Shown: positions 46,121 through 56,029, numbered from the stretch's first letter. The stretch: DNA of 64,000 bases from an uncultured Prevotella sp. (GCA_900322035.1 ONYL01000009.1:1-64000); one strand, 5' to 3'. Notes: generated by a model not told the origin, from the sequence alone. Translations and numbers: made by a program.

Positions 46121-47269
46121 ATGAAAACCAACATATTCTCCCTCCTCCTCTGCACGGTGCTTCTGCTCTCGTGCGGCAACAAATCCAACAAGAACACAGC
46201 TGAAGAACAGACAGTGCCAGAATCGGAAACCTTCGCCCTCGACGACAAGGTTGTAGCCCAAGAGCATATCACGATGGGACAGGCCACTCCGCAGCTCTTT
46301 GCAGCAGAGGTGAGGGCCAACGGCACACTGCGCGTCACGCCCCAGAGCGAGGCCAGCGTGGCTTCGCCCATCGGAGCCAACGTGAAACGCATCTTCGTTG
46401 TGGAAGGCCAGCGGGTGAAGCGTGGTCAGACGCTCGCCCTCGTCAGTCATCCCGATCTGCTCGACCTGCAAGGACGCTATCTCGCGGCAAGCAGCCGCAT
46501 GAGCTATGTGGCGCAGGAGTATCGGCGGAAAAAATCGCTCTATGCTTCCAAGATAGGCTCAGGCAAGGACTTCCAGCAGATCACCTCAGAATACCGCCAG
46601 CTGCAAGGTGAACTCAACGTCACGGGGCGTCAGCTCTCCCTCTTGGGCGTGAGTCTGAACGCGGTGAAAGCAGGCCGCACGGTAGATGCCATTGCCGTGA
46701 AGAGTCCGATCAATGGCACCGTGGAGACGGTGGCCGCCATGGTGGGACAGTATGCCGACCCGCAGTCGTCGCTCTTCACCATCGTCAACACCGATCATAT
46801 CTATGCCGACGTGCTGGTCTATGAAAGTGATTTGGACAAGGTGACCTCCGGAAGCCATGTGGTGCTGACCACCAAGTCGGCACCGGGCAGCTATGAGGGC
46901 AAGGTGGTATCGGTGGGCAATATGTTTGACGGTGACAACCGGGCCGTCCATGTACGCGTAGCCATCACTTCTTCGCGGCAGCGGCTGGTGCCTGGAGCCT
47001 ATGTCACGGCCACCCTCCGCTCTACCGGCACGCGGCGGCTGGCCGTGCCCAACGAGGCTTTAGCAGCTGATGGCGATCGCCGATATCTCTTTCTGGCGCA
47101 GCAGAAGGGCGGGCAGACGGTCTTCACTCCTCGCCGGATTCAAGCAGGACAGACCTCAGGCGGCTTCACCGAGATAGTTTCCGGCCTCTCTCCCTCTGAG
47201 ACCGTAGTCCTCTCGGGAGCTTATACGCTGATGTCGCAATGGAAAAAAGCAGATGCCGAACATGAATAA
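46121..47269 (+). CDS. RND efflux periplasmic adaptor lipoprotein (CusB/CzcB-like)
   Basis: This 382-residue protein has the lipobox LLLCTVLLLSCGNKS, so it is a lipoprotein anchored in the inner membrane. The MFP domains are visible: the lipoyl half-motif SPIGANVKRIFVVEGQRVKR, an alpha-hairpin (LDLQGRYLAASSRMSYVAQE), the second lipoyl half AVKSPINGTVETVAAMVGQY, a beta-barrel, and the membrane-proximal domain. The start at 46121 is chosen, 33 bases after the fused pump gene stops, over 46088. It joins pump and outer-membrane factor into the tripartite export complex. Confidence 0.92.
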   Translation: MKTNIFSLLLCTVLLLSCGNKSNKNTAEEQTVPESETFALDDKVVAQEHITMGQATPQLFAAEVRANGTLRVTPQSEASVASPIGANVKRIFVVEGQRVKRGQTLALVSHPDLLDLQGRYLAASSRMSYVAQEYRRKKSLYASKIGSGKDFQQITSEYRQLQGELNVTGRQLSLLGVSLNAVKAGRTVDAIAVKSPINGTVETVAAMVGQYADPQSSLFTIVNTDHIYADVLVYESDLDKVTSGSHVVLTTKSAPGSYEGKVVSVGNMFDGDNRAVHVRVAITSSRQRLVPGAYVTATLRSTGTRRLAVPNEALAADGDRRYLFLAQQKGGQTVFTPRRIQAGQTSGGFTEIVSGLSPSETVVLSGAYTLMSQWKKADAEHE

Positions 47270-47330
47270 CGCATTGTTCTTTTTGTAATTGTCTTGAGAT
47301 ATGCAGATCTGAAAAAACAAACGGGTTTGT

Positions 47331-47361
47331 TTTGTCGTTCACTCGATTTGCACTACTTTTG
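47331..47361 (+). promoter_or_regulatory. Promoter of murF
   Basis: TTTG (47331-47334), 19-base spacer, TACTTTTG (47354-47361). The ATG at 47380 follows closely. The site rules out the longer in-frame start at 47332. Confidence 0.8.
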
Positions 47362-47379
47362 CAGAAAAATACTGCAACA

Positions 47380-48708
47380 ATGGAGATAAGTGAATTATAC
47401 CATCTTTATCTGAAGTGCGGACAACAGCTCACCACCGACAGCCGCAACTGTCCGCAGGGTTCCATCTTCCTCGCCTTGAAAGGAATTTCATTTGATGGAA
47501 ACAAGTTTGCCGCCAATGCCTTGGAGAAAGGTTGTGCCTATGCCGTGGTGGACGAAAAGGAATATGTCCCCGAGGGCGACAGCCGGTATATCCTGGTCGA
47601 TGACACGCTGACCACCTATAAGGAACTGGCACGGGAGCACCGCCGGCAGTTCTCCTTCCCCGTTATCGGCATTACGGGAACAAATGGCAAGACGACCACC
47701 AAGGAATTGATTTCGGCCGTATTGGCCAAGAAGTACCACGTGGTGCACACTGAGGCCAACTACAACAATGATGTGGGTGTACCGCGCACGCTGCTCACCT
47801 TCCGCCCGGAGCATGAGATCGCAGTGGTGGAAATGGGCGCCTCGCATCCCGGTGACATCCGAAAACTCGTGGACTACGTGGAGCCCACCTGCGGACTCAT
47901 CACCAATGTGGGACGTGCCCACCTGCAGGGCTTTGGCTCCTTTGAGGGTGTGAAGCGCACCAAAGGCGAGCTCTACGACTTCCTCGCAGCCCACGACGCC
48001 CAGCTCTTCCTCAACAGCGGCGATCCCGACCTATTGGAGATGGCCGGGCAGAGAAACTTCCAGAAAGTGGTGTCCTATGCTTCCGGCGGCGCCGACCATG
48101 AGGCCGTGGTGACGGGATCTGTGCAAAGTTGTACGCCTTTTCTCAACTTCACCTGGCAGTCCGGTCTCCATACGCCTTCCGCAAGTCAGGAATACGAAGT
48201 ACGCTCGCAGCTCATCGGAGCTTACAACATCAACAATATGTTAGCTGCCATTGCCGTAGGCTTGTATTTCGACGTCGAGCCGACGCTCATCTGCGAGGCC
48301 CTGCGCGACTATGTGCCCAGCAACAATCGCTCCCAGCTCACCGTGACCAAAGACAACCGCCTCGTGGTGGATGCCTACAATGCCAACCCCACGAGTATGA
48401 AGGCCGCATTGGAGAACTTCCGACTTATCGACGGCGACCACAAGATGGTGATCCTCGGCGACATGCTCGAATTGGGCGAAGCCTCGGCCACAGAGCATCA
48501 GCGCATCGTCGACCTGCTGAAAACCATGGATTTCGAAACCGTATGGCTGGTGGGAGATGAGTTTGGGAAAACGGATGGCAGCTTCCGCAAGTTCCACAAC
48601 GTCGACGAGGTGAAAGCCTGCATCACGGCCGACAAGCCGCGGGGCCGCTACATTCTCATCAAGGGCAGCAATGGCAGCAAACTGTGGCAGTTGCCCGAAC
48701 TGTTATAA
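47380..48708 (+). CDS. murF: UDP-MurNAc-tripeptide D-Ala-D-Ala ligase
   Basis: This 442-residue Mur ligase adds D-Ala-D-Ala to the cell-wall precursor. An N-terminal UDP-binding domain (TTDSRNCPQGSIFLALKG) is followed by the ATP P-loop GITGTNGKTTTKELI, the central ANYNNDVGVPRTLL and VVEMGASHPGDIRKL motifs, and the C-terminal ligase domain (VVDAYNANPTSMKAAL, VILGDMLELGEAS). All catalytic motifs are intact. It is a single-gene unit between its own promoter and a strong terminator, separated from the usual mur/dcw cluster. Confidence 0.95.
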   Translation: MEISELYHLYLKCGQQLTTDSRNCPQGSIFLALKGISFDGNKFAANALEKGCAYAVVDEKEYVPEGDSRYILVDDTLTTYKELAREHRRQFSFPVIGITGTNGKTTTKELISAVLAKKYHVVHTEANYNNDVGVPRTLLTFRPEHEIAVVEMGASHPGDIRKLVDYVEPTCGLITNVGRAHLQGFGSFEGVKRTKGELYDFLAAHDAQLFLNSGDPDLLEMAGQRNFQKVVSYASGGADHEAVVTGSVQSCTPFLNFTWQSGLHTPSASQEYEVRSQLIGAYNINNMLAAIAVGLYFDVEPTLICEALRDYVPSNNRSQLTVTKDNRLVVDAYNANPTSMKAALENFRLIDGDHKMVILGDMLELGEASATEHQRIVDLLKTMDFETVWLVGDEFGKTDGSFRKFHNVDEVKACITADKPRGRYILIKGSNGSKLWQLPELL

Positions 48709-48731
48709 TCGTAGGTGATAGTCTTTCAATG

Positions 48732-48777
48732 GGGGAGCAGAATCGTCGTACAAGCGGTTCTGCTCCCCTTGTTTTAT
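48732..48777 (+). terminator. Terminator after murF
   Basis: GGGGAGCAGAA (48732-48742) pairs perfectly with TTCTGCTCCCC (48758-48768), followed by TTGTTTTAT. Confidence 0.85.
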
Positions 48778-48818
48778 GATTGGATGAAATAACAGTCCTC
48801 AAAGTTGTGTCTGAGTAC

Positions 48819-48906
48819 CGGCCCCCAAATGTCGCCCGGTGGGCCTCCATATGCCTCCTAATGGGCCCCCATATGCTTCCCGGCGGGCCTCCATATGCCT
48901 CCCGGC
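48819..48906. repeat. Tandem 22-base repeat with CATATG core (four units)
   Basis: Units at 48841-48862, 48863-48884 and 48885-48906 share the pattern GGGCCtCCATATGCcTCC. A more degenerate unit occupies 48819-48840. The array lies between the murF terminator and the 3' end of the convergent Omp28-like gene. Each unit carries a CATATG palindrome, so single-strand folds are possible. It does not code. Confidence 0.8.
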
Positions 48907-48947
48907 ATAAATGTCCACATTTAGGGAGACCAATAAATGGTGAATTA

Positions 48948-50735
48948 TCAGAGCATCACTTTCTTTCCACCGACGATGTACACACCGTGCTTTGTGGGCT
49001 TACCGCAGAGGCGGAGGCCTGAGAGCGTGTAGTAGATCTCATGCTGTGGCTGGCGGTCTACATTACTGATACCCGTTGAAGTGATGTGGAATCTCGACTT
49101 TTCGGCATTCACGACGACACCGTCCTTGTCAATGAGCAAGGCGACGAGACTGGCGTTCTCTGGTTTAAGCACTGTGGAGGGCAGTGCCGCGCTAAAGTCG
49201 TAGTGATAGCTGTCGCCTTCCTTGATCTGAGACGGAATGATGCCGGCGAAGCCGCCGAATTCGGTCAGCAATCCACGTGCCACATCCTCAAACCAGGTCG
49301 TGTCGGCATTCAGCACTTGCCCCATGTTTTCGAAGCCGTACATCGGTCCCATGCCACCCCCGGCATAATAGTTGATTTGGTCGTAACCGCAGTAGTCGTT
49401 CAGAATTCCCGTCTCGGCGTGGGTGCGGTGAACGCTGTCTTCCACCACCACGTAGCCCAGCCGGAAGTCGGCATCTTTGTAGTTTTTGGCGAAATACACA
49501 TCTGTCGCTGCATTGATTTCACCCGTCGAAGCATTGTAATTGGCTGATAGGCCCACGCCTGTGTAGTTAGCCGTGGATCCTTTGATATAAGTGTATTGGT
49601 CAGGTATTTCAGCTGGGTCGCCCCAATACAAAATGTTACGCATCAGTCCGGAATGAGGGAAGCCTGATGCTCCCATGCGGGAGAAGATGTCGTTGAGATA
49701 TTCCTCACCGGGAATGGCCATGGAGTCGGGTACGTGCCGGTTCCCGTCGTTGTGGACGGCGATCCCGATGAAGCCGTCGGGGTAGTTCTCGCGCATATAG
49801 CGGAGCGCACCGATGCCACGCACACAATAGCCACACCACGTGCCGGTGACCTCCTCGGCTACGATACGCCAAGGGAAGGCCGACACCCGTCCGGTAACAG
49901 AGGCAGTGTCGTTGTCGCTCTTCACCCAAGCCCTATAGTCGGTGGTGGCGAACTTGTCGAGCAGGAGCGAGTCACTGAGGGTGAAGGTGAACGTCTCTCC
50001 CTGTGCCACCTTGTTGTTGAAAGTTTGCTCGAAGTGCTGTTCTCCGGCATCAAACCCCACGGTGAATCCATCTACAGAAGAGTTGGTAGTGGCATTTACG
50101 GTTCCGGAGAGTGGAATGTGGCCATAGCCGTCGTAGCAGCGGGGAAGGTCTATGGTGAGTCCCACCTTGGAAGGGAGACCAACGAAGAGGTCGTCAAGCA
50201 GGAGAGCAGACTTGTCCTTCGAATCGTTGACGAAGGCGATCCATACCGTCTGGCCGTTGTAGGCTTTCAAGTCGATGCAGTGTTGGGTCCAGTCGGCATT
50301 CTCTTTGCTCACTTTGAGTACAGGATTGTCGATGGAATGGGCCTCTACGTCAGCCCAAGATGTGAACACATATACGGAGAAACCGTCGCGATAGGTTTTG
50401 TCGTAGGCTTTCGAGCGCCAGCTCACCACAGCCTTTTCACTTGTCACATTGATGGCTCCCGTCACCATCCAGTCGTTGCTTTGTCCGGCATTCTTATACC
50501 AGGATGTAGACATGGCAACATGGTTATTGGTGCCTTCCTCTAAAGTGACGATCCATGGCGTGCCCACGGCAAAGCCCAGGTTGGCCATATCTGTAGAGGG
50601 CGTACGGCTGTCTAAGTCGTACAGAGTGAAACTTTCGGGCATCCCTTGCTCGAAGTCAGTAGAAAAGCAAGTCTGCTGCGCATGAAGGCTCATGGACAGT
50701 CCTAACAGCGCGCTCAAAGTAATGAGTTTCTTCAT
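48948..50735 (-). CDS. Omp28-related secreted protein with adhesin-type domain
   Basis: This 595-residue protein has the signal peptide LITLSALLGLSMSLHAQ. Residues ~22-190 are a cleaved-adhesin/choice-of-anchor-J domain (CFSTDFEQGMPESFTLYDLD, NDWMVTGAINV, LLLDDLFVG). Residues ~290-530 are Omp28/thioredoxin-like with a CxxC active site, TGTWCGYCVRGIGALRYM. The C-terminus, IYYTLSGLRLCGKPTKHGVY followed by IVGGKKVML, is a typical Prevotella sorting tail. Exposure at the surface or outer membrane by type IX secretion is inferred. The CxxC could act in redox chemistry. It is divergent from the 1587-residue gene. Confidence 0.87.
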   Translation of the reverse strand: MKKLITLSALLGLSMSLHAQQTCFSTDFEQGMPESFTLYDLDSRTPSTDMANLGFAVGTPWIVTLEEGTNNHVAMSTSWYKNAGQSNDWMVTGAINVTSEKAVVSWRSKAYDKTYRDGFSVYVFTSWADVEAHSIDNPVLKVSKENADWTQHCIDLKAYNGQTVWIAFVNDSKDKSALLLDDLFVGLPSKVGLTIDLPRCYDGYGHIPLSGTVNATTNSSVDGFTVGFDAGEQHFEQTFNNKVAQGETFTFTLSDSLLLDKFATTDYRAWVKSDNDTASVTGRVSAFPWRIVAEEVTGTWCGYCVRGIGALRYMRENYPDGFIGIAVHNDGNRHVPDSMAIPGEEYLNDIFSRMGASGFPHSGLMRNILYWGDPAEIPDQYTYIKGSTANYTGVGLSANYNASTGEINAATDVYFAKNYKDADFRLGYVVVEDSVHRTHAETGILNDYCGYDQINYYAGGGMGPMYGFENMGQVLNADTTWFEDVARGLLTEFGGFAGIIPSQIKEGDSYHYDFSAALPSTVLKPENASLVALLIDKDGVVVNAEKSRFHITSTGISNVDRQPQHEIYYTLSGLRLCGKPTKHGVYIVGGKKVML

Positions 50736-50860
50736 ATTCTCGCGTATTATTTATGTTGTTGGATATTTCTTATGGATGTAGCTGACATCTCTTGGTTCAT
50801 GCCGAAAGTCAGGTTTATTTCCTTTCACAAACATCGTATTTGGGCTCTTTCTATTCGTTG

Positions 50861-50868
50861 CAAAGATA
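50861..50868 (-). promoter_or_regulatory. -7 element of the Omp28-like gene promoter
   Basis: Minus-strand TATCTTTG. The leader to the ATG at 50735 is ~120 bases. The -33 candidate is TTCG at 50889-50892. Confidence 0.55.
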
Positions 50869-50986
50869 GCATTTTATTTCTCTTCTTGCGAACAAAATGA
50901 TAGTTTTGAGCTTCAAAATAGTATAGACAAAATCTAACAAGACCCTTTTTTGTGCCATTTTTTCGTCATTTTATTCATAATATGGT

Positions 50987-50994
50987 TATATTTG
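50987..50994 (+). promoter_or_regulatory. -7 element of the 1587-aa protein promoter
   Basis: TATATTTG matches the consensus, 37 bases before the ATG. TTCG at 50962-50965 is a weak -33 with a 21-base spacer. The divergent gap 50736-51031 holds only these two promoters. Confidence 0.6.
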
Positions 50995-51031
50995 CAAATG
51001 AAGAATTGATTAACATCCAAAACGTTTTATT

Positions 51032-54000
51032 ATGAGGAAACAATCACACATGTGGCTCTTGTTCGCTGCGCTGTCGCTCATAGGCAGCGCCACCGCCAAC
51101 GGGCAGGAAGTAAAGACAGCTTACGGATTCTCCGATTCGGATCCCGGTTCGGGGCAAGGTGTCTATACGTTTGACATCAAGTCGGACACGGTAGACAACA
51201 TCCAGCTGGTGCAGGGGGTCAATTGCGACAATGTCAGTGCCAGCTACATGCTGGATGACAAGTATTACTATTTGGACTATACCCAGAATCAGGATGGATA
51301 TAAGTCCAATGGCTTCTACTCTCTCGATCTCGACTCGAAGGGTATAAAGACCATTGTGGATTATGGAGGTGTGCAGCAGGGACCCATTATTTGCCACTTG
51401 GCTTGGGACGCTCAGTCGCAGACAATGTACGGACTCAATGGCTTACAATCCGGCTCGGGCCTCTCGAAGATCAACCTTGAGACCGGTGTCATCTCCAAAG
51501 TATGTGAATTCACTTTCACAGACGAGCCCGAACCTGCCAAGAGCAATGATAACTTTCATACCCTTATGAATGCCATTGCTGTCAATTATGACGGAGAGAT
51601 GTACGGTGTGAGCTATTGGGGTGGTCTCTACAAGATCAACACTTCTACAGGCGTCTGTCAGTATATTGCACCGTTGGACTACAATCCCGACAAGGCCTAT
51701 ATGTATATGAACAACTGCCTCTTCTTCGACAATGAGACCAACGAACTCTATTTTCGTATGTATACCTATTACGGCAGGCATTATGAGCTGTTGGAGATCG
51801 ACAAGAATACAGGTCACTGCACGCATGTCTCAGAGTTGCCTTACGCTACGAGCGGCTACACGATCACGACCGCCGGAAATTTTGACGGTATTGTGATTCC
51901 GTATATCGCCGCTGAGGCCAGCGCTCCTGCCAAGGTAAAGAATCTGAAGGTGACACCAGGAGCAAACGGCGCTCTCTCGGCTACTGTTTCGTGGACCAAT
52001 CCCTCCAAGACTTTTGGGCGTGGTGGTACACTCGAAGATCTTGATTCTGTTGTCGTCTTCCGCGACGGAGTAGAGGTGGCATGCTTCGACAATCCCGTCA
52101 TTGGCGGTGAGCAGACTTGGACCGACAACACGTTGACAGCGCGTGGCTACTACAGCTACAAGGTTATTCCTTATAACGACATGGGACGTGGCGACCGCAC
52201 CTCAGCCGCAGCCTTTATCGGCCCCGATAATCCTGAAGCTCCTGCAGATGTGCAGCTCGAAGCAGATGGTAGTGACGGCGTGCTGACCTGGACTGCTCCC
52301 ACTAAAGGCAAGACGGGCGGATATATCAATACGGCCGACTTGAAATACGAGATCCTCCGTCTCCCCGACAGCGTGAAGGTGGCTACCGATTATGCTGGCA
52401 CCAATTTCACGGACGACAACATCACGCGGATGAACCGCTATACCTATAGTATTATAGCCAAGGCTGGTGGATACAGCAGCGAGAAGGCTGTGTCGAATGA
52501 GGAAATCCTCGGTCCGGCCTTTGAGATACCCGACACCCTGATGAACTCCAAAGAGAACTTCAATCTTTGGACGCTGATCGATGCTGACGGCAACGGTTTT
52601 AATTTCACTTGGCAGGAACCTTCCAACTGGTCCTTCGGTGGTGCATCTATCGGCTATCCTTACGACGAGTGGACATGTGCCGACTGGATGATCTCGCCGA
52701 GAATTCACTTCCTGGGCGGGAAGCATTATAAGATGGTCTTCACCGCCAAGCCTGGAAGTGCAAAGGTCACGGAGATCATTGCGGTTGGCTTTGGCGAAGG
52801 CAACACCATCCAAGAGCAGGACAGTATCGCACAGTTTGAACTGAATACCGATCAGCCCACCCTTTTGCGTGCAAACCTGCCCGTTATGGATGAAGGCGAA
52901 TACAATGTGAGTCTCCTCTACCGCACCTATATGGCCGGTTACAGCATGAATATAAAAGATGTCATCATCAGCGAGGACCACGAGGGTTATCTCGCTGGTA
53001 AGGTAACCGCCAATGGACAGCCCGTTGAAGGCGCTCTTGTGCGGACTGAAGATGGACAATTTACCGCTGTCACCGATGCCCAGGGCAATTATCGGCTGAA
53101 CTATCTGCCTGCCGGTACAGCAAATGTCATTGTCAGTGCTGTGGGTTATTATGACACCAATGGTACAGCAGATATTACTGAACTCGAGACGACTACAAAG
53201 AACTTTGATCTCCAGGCTCTGCCACTGCACACAGTGAAAGGAATGGTGAAGGATATTGCCGGTGATCCGGTGGAAGGCGCCGATGTGGAAATCACAGGCT
53301 ATAAGGAATTCTCCGCTCAGACATCCGCCGACGGCAGCTTTAATATCAGTGGCGTTCCCGAGAATAGCAACTATGCCATCAGCATAACGAAGAACAAACT
53401 GCTCAGTTATAGCTCCACGCTCAACGTGAATGCAGACCAGAATCTCAACGTTACGCTCGAAGACAATATTAAAGCTCCTTATAACGTGAAGGTGGACGTG
53501 GACTCTGCTGCCAATGCACTTAACGTGACATGGAACGCTCCGATGAACGACCCCGTGGAGGATCGTATTGACGACGGAACCATCACAACGTCTGTCGGTA
53601 TTAGCGATCCCACTTCTACTTGTGCCTTCGGTGTGGTGCGCAAGAATCCCGCACAGGTATTCGGCGTGAAGTTCTACCTCTGTGGCGCCGCCACTCTCAC
53701 CCACTACAGCGTTGCTCTCCGCATCTTCGACCTCGATGCAAACGGCCTGCCGACGAATAAGGTACTTTATGAGAATACTTATGTGCCTGTTGTCGATGAC
53801 CAATGGACGAGTTATACATTGCCTGCTCCCGTAGACTGTCCTAACGGCTACTACATCGCCATTTCCGGCTCGCAGTATATGAATATTGCCATTGATGGTG
53901 CCGGCGACAGTAAGAAGTATCCCTTCCAAGAGGGCGTCAACTGCTTTACGAACGACTACACATCAGGCAACTTCTGGTACTTGGAAAGTCAGTCGAGCGA

Positions 54001-55795
54001 TCAGCTTCACCACAATTTCCTGATGCGTCCCGTCGCAGCTCCCTACACGGTAAAGGAAGATTCTGCTGATGTCAATCGGATTGGGCACTTCGGCTACAAA
54101 CCTGCTGAACAGGCAACATGCCCTATTGAACTCAGCCATTCTGAGATAGAGTCCAAGGCTGCCGGCGATACCGGAAACGAAGCCTTCAAGACCGTACAGG
54201 ACCGCGTGCGCTACAATGTCTATCGCCTGACTCCTGCCACACAAGCCGATGAGAGCCAATGGGCAACCATCGCCACAGGGCAGAAAGAACGTTCGTTCAC
54301 TGAGCAGAACTGGACCGGCCACGATCAAGGTAGTTATATCTATGCAGTGAAGGCTGTCTACACCGGCGATATCCTCTCTGTTCCTGCTTTCAGCGACAGC
54401 ATTGGTTGCAAGACCTATGCAAAGGTGCGCATCCACCTGACCACAGATACACCCGACAACGAGGCCTATGGTGCACAGGCGACCCTCATCACGGGTGGAG
54501 GACAGCATGTCTATCAGGCTCAGGCCAATGAGAATGGTGACATCGTCTTTGACAATGTATGGAAGACCAATTATGATCTCATGATCGCGCTCGGCGGATT
54601 TGTCGGCAAAGATACTACGGTCACCATTAATGGCAGCGATGACTTCACGTTCAACTTCCTGCTGCATGAGAATCGCGTACAACCTTTCAACCTTATGATG
54701 GAGCCTGGAGAGACCGGTGTCGACCGCGTGCTGATGTGGAACTATCCCGATGTGTTCTTTGATGACTTTGAAAGTCACGATGACTTCGCTGTCAATTCTC
54801 CGGGCGCAATAGGGTGGCAATATATCGATGGCGATGGAGCTGAAACGGGCGGATTCACGTTTGAAGGAGTGGATCCATGGCCCAACGAATTCGCGGCGAT
54901 GGCGTATATGGTGATGAATCCTTATAAGGTTTATCCTCAAGCGGGTTATACTTTGGCAGACTATTATGATGCTCTGAGACCGTACAGTGGGGAGAAATGT
55001 CTGCAAGACTGGTCGGCTTATGGTGCAGATGAAGACGACTGGATCATCACGCCTAAGCTCTACTTCAAGAACGACTTCAAGTTCAACTTCTATGCCCAGA
55101 CTTTCAGTCCGTGGAGCCAGCCCGACATCTTCGAGGTGCGCTATTCTACTTCTGATGCCGAACCGGAAAGTTTTGTGCGCATCGACAGCGTTAGCATGGC
55201 TTACACGTCGGGTTATCAGTTCTACAGCTACGACATTCCGGCTGCTGCCAAGTATGTGGCCATCCGTACGATCACGCCCAAGGACGAGACGGGCTATGGC
55301 GCTCATATCATCAGTATCGACGATATCAGCTTTGGCTATACCGATAAGAGCAATATTCTGATGCGCAGCGAAGGCGCGCGCCGCTCGCCTGCCCCCGAGG
55401 GACAATTCAAGGTGTATCTCGACAACCACTTGATGGCACAGACCAACGCTACCACTTACAGCTTCTCCAATCTGAGCGTGGGCATGCACACGGCTGGCGT
55501 GAGGGCTGTCTACACCAGTGGAGAAACAGAGATGAGCACCATTGACTTTGAGGTGACTGCCGCTGATGGCATCCGTACCGTTGCCGGATCTGATCTGAGG
55601 ATCAGCGTGAAGAACGGTGTGCTGACGGTCGATGGCGACTACGACGACATGGCTCTCTATTCTATGGCCGGGCAGCGGATGCCGATGAGCCGGATGGGTA
55701 CAGGCACTTATCTGACAGGAAACCTGCCTCTGGGCAACTATCTGGTTAAGCTGACCCGTGGCAAGCAGGTACGCACGATGAAGATTACTTTGTAA
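51032..55795 (+). CDS. Very large secreted multidomain surface protein
   Basis: The protein has 1587 residues with the signal peptide WLLFAALSLIGSATANGQ. Residues ~25-290 resemble a repeat-type propeller-like region (YGLNGLQSGSGLSKINLETG). Fn3-like domains follow (~295-490), then an adhesin-type domain (FTWQEPSNWSFGGASIGYPY). Two carboxypeptidase-regulatory-like folds come next (AGKVTANGQPVEGALVRTED; VKGMVKDIAGDPVEGADVEI), then more Fn3/adhesin modules (FDDFESHDDFAVNSPGAIGW). The end has a sorting domain (DDMALYSMAGQRMPMSRMGT ... GNYLVKLTRGKQVRTMKITL). No catalytic domain is seen, so an adhesive or structural surface role is inferred. It is a single-gene unit with a strong terminator. Confidence 0.85.
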   Translation: MRKQSHMWLLFAALSLIGSATANGQEVKTAYGFSDSDPGSGQGVYTFDIKSDTVDNIQLVQGVNCDNVSASYMLDDKYYYLDYTQNQDGYKSNGFYSLDLDSKGIKTIVDYGGVQQGPIICHLAWDAQSQTMYGLNGLQSGSGLSKINLETGVISKVCEFTFTDEPEPAKSNDNFHTLMNAIAVNYDGEMYGVSYWGGLYKINTSTGVCQYIAPLDYNPDKAYMYMNNCLFFDNETNELYFRMYTYYGRHYELLEIDKNTGHCTHVSELPYATSGYTITTAGNFDGIVIPYIAAEASAPAKVKNLKVTPGANGALSATVSWTNPSKTFGRGGTLEDLDSVVVFRDGVEVACFDNPVIGGEQTWTDNTLTARGYYSYKVIPYNDMGRGDRTSAAAFIGPDNPEAPADVQLEADGSDGVLTWTAPTKGKTGGYINTADLKYEILRLPDSVKVATDYAGTNFTDDNITRMNRYTYSIIAKAGGYSSEKAVSNEEILGPAFEIPDTLMNSKENFNLWTLIDADGNGFNFTWQEPSNWSFGGASIGYPYDEWTCADWMISPRIHFLGGKHYKMVFTAKPGSAKVTEIIAVGFGEGNTIQEQDSIAQFELNTDQPTLLRANLPVMDEGEYNVSLLYRTYMAGYSMNIKDVIISEDHEGYLAGKVTANGQPVEGALVRTEDGQFTAVTDAQGNYRLNYLPAGTANVIVSAVGYYDTNGTADITELETTTKNFDLQALPLHTVKGMVKDIAGDPVEGADVEITGYKEFSAQTSADGSFNISGVPENSNYAISITKNKLLSYSSTLNVNADQNLNVTLEDNIKAPYNVKVDVDSAANALNVTWNAPMNDPVEDRIDDGTITTSVGISDPTSTCAFGVVRKNPAQVFGVKFYLCGAATLTHYSVALRIFDLDANGLPTNKVLYENTYVPVVDDQWTSYTLPAPVDCPNGYYIAISGSQYMNIAIDGAGDSKKYPFQEGVNCFTNDYTSGNFWYLESQSSDQLHHNFLMRPVAAPYTVKEDSADVNRIGHFGYKPAEQATCPIELSHSEIESKAAGDTGNEAFKTVQDRVRYNVYRLTPATQADESQWATIATGQKERSFTEQNWTGHDQGSYIYAVKAVYTGDILSVPAFSDSIGCKTYAKVRIHLTTDTPDNEAYGAQATLITGGGQHVYQAQANENGDIVFDNVWKTNYDLMIALGGFVGKDTTVTINGSDDFTFNFLLHENRVQPFNLMMEPGETGVDRVLMWNYPDVFFDDFESHDDFAVNSPGAIGWQYIDGDGAETGGFTFEGVDPWPNEFAAMAYMVMNPYKVYPQAGYTLADYYDALRPYSGEKCLQDWSAYGADEDDWIITPKLYFKNDFKFNFYAQTFSPWSQPDIFEVRYSTSDAEPESFVRIDSVSMAYTSGYQFYSYDIPAAAKYVAIRTITPKDETGYGAHIISIDDISFGYTDKSNILMRSEGARRSPAPEGQFKVYLDNHLMAQTNATTYSFSNLSVGMHTAGVRAVYTSGETEMSTIDFEVTAADGIRTVAGSDLRISVKNGVLTVDGDYDDMALYSMAGQRMPMSRMGTGTYLTGNLPLGNYLVKLTRGKQVRTMKITL

Positions 55796-55820
55796 CCTCC
55801 CAAAACCTCTCTATCATAAA

Positions 55821-55864
55821 GGGGCTGCGCCGAAGTTGAGCTTTGGCGTAGCCCCCGTTTTTTT
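55821..55864 (+). terminator. Terminator after the 1587-aa gene
   Basis: GGGGCTGCGCCGAAG (55821-55835) pairs with CTTTGGCGTAGCCCC (55841-55855) with a few G-U or mismatched positions, then CGTTTTTTT. Confidence 0.85.
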
Positions 55865-55969
55865 GCAGCAGCTGTTTTCTTCCTCCTCCAACCGTCGTTG
55901 GCGACGGGCCGCCCGGTCGTTGAAGCGTGCCGTTTTTTTTGATGACCTGACAGATATTCAAGAAAGTTC

Positions 55970-56000
55970 TTGGTCGTGTCGTTTTATTTGTGTATTTTTA
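55970..56000 (+). promoter_or_regulatory. Promoter of the phosphohexomutase gene
   Basis: TTGG (55970-55973), 19-base spacer, TATTTTTA (55993-56000). The last base of the -7 departs from the TTTG consensus. The ATG follows 29 bases later. Confidence 0.55.
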
Positions 56001-56029
56001 CGATCCAATCAACTTATTAACAACAATCT

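Noticed and set aside
52202..55489. Two long minus-strand frames (575 and 508 codons) inside the 1587-residue gene
   Set aside because: They are antisense shadows of a gene with signal peptide, known domains, promoter and terminator.
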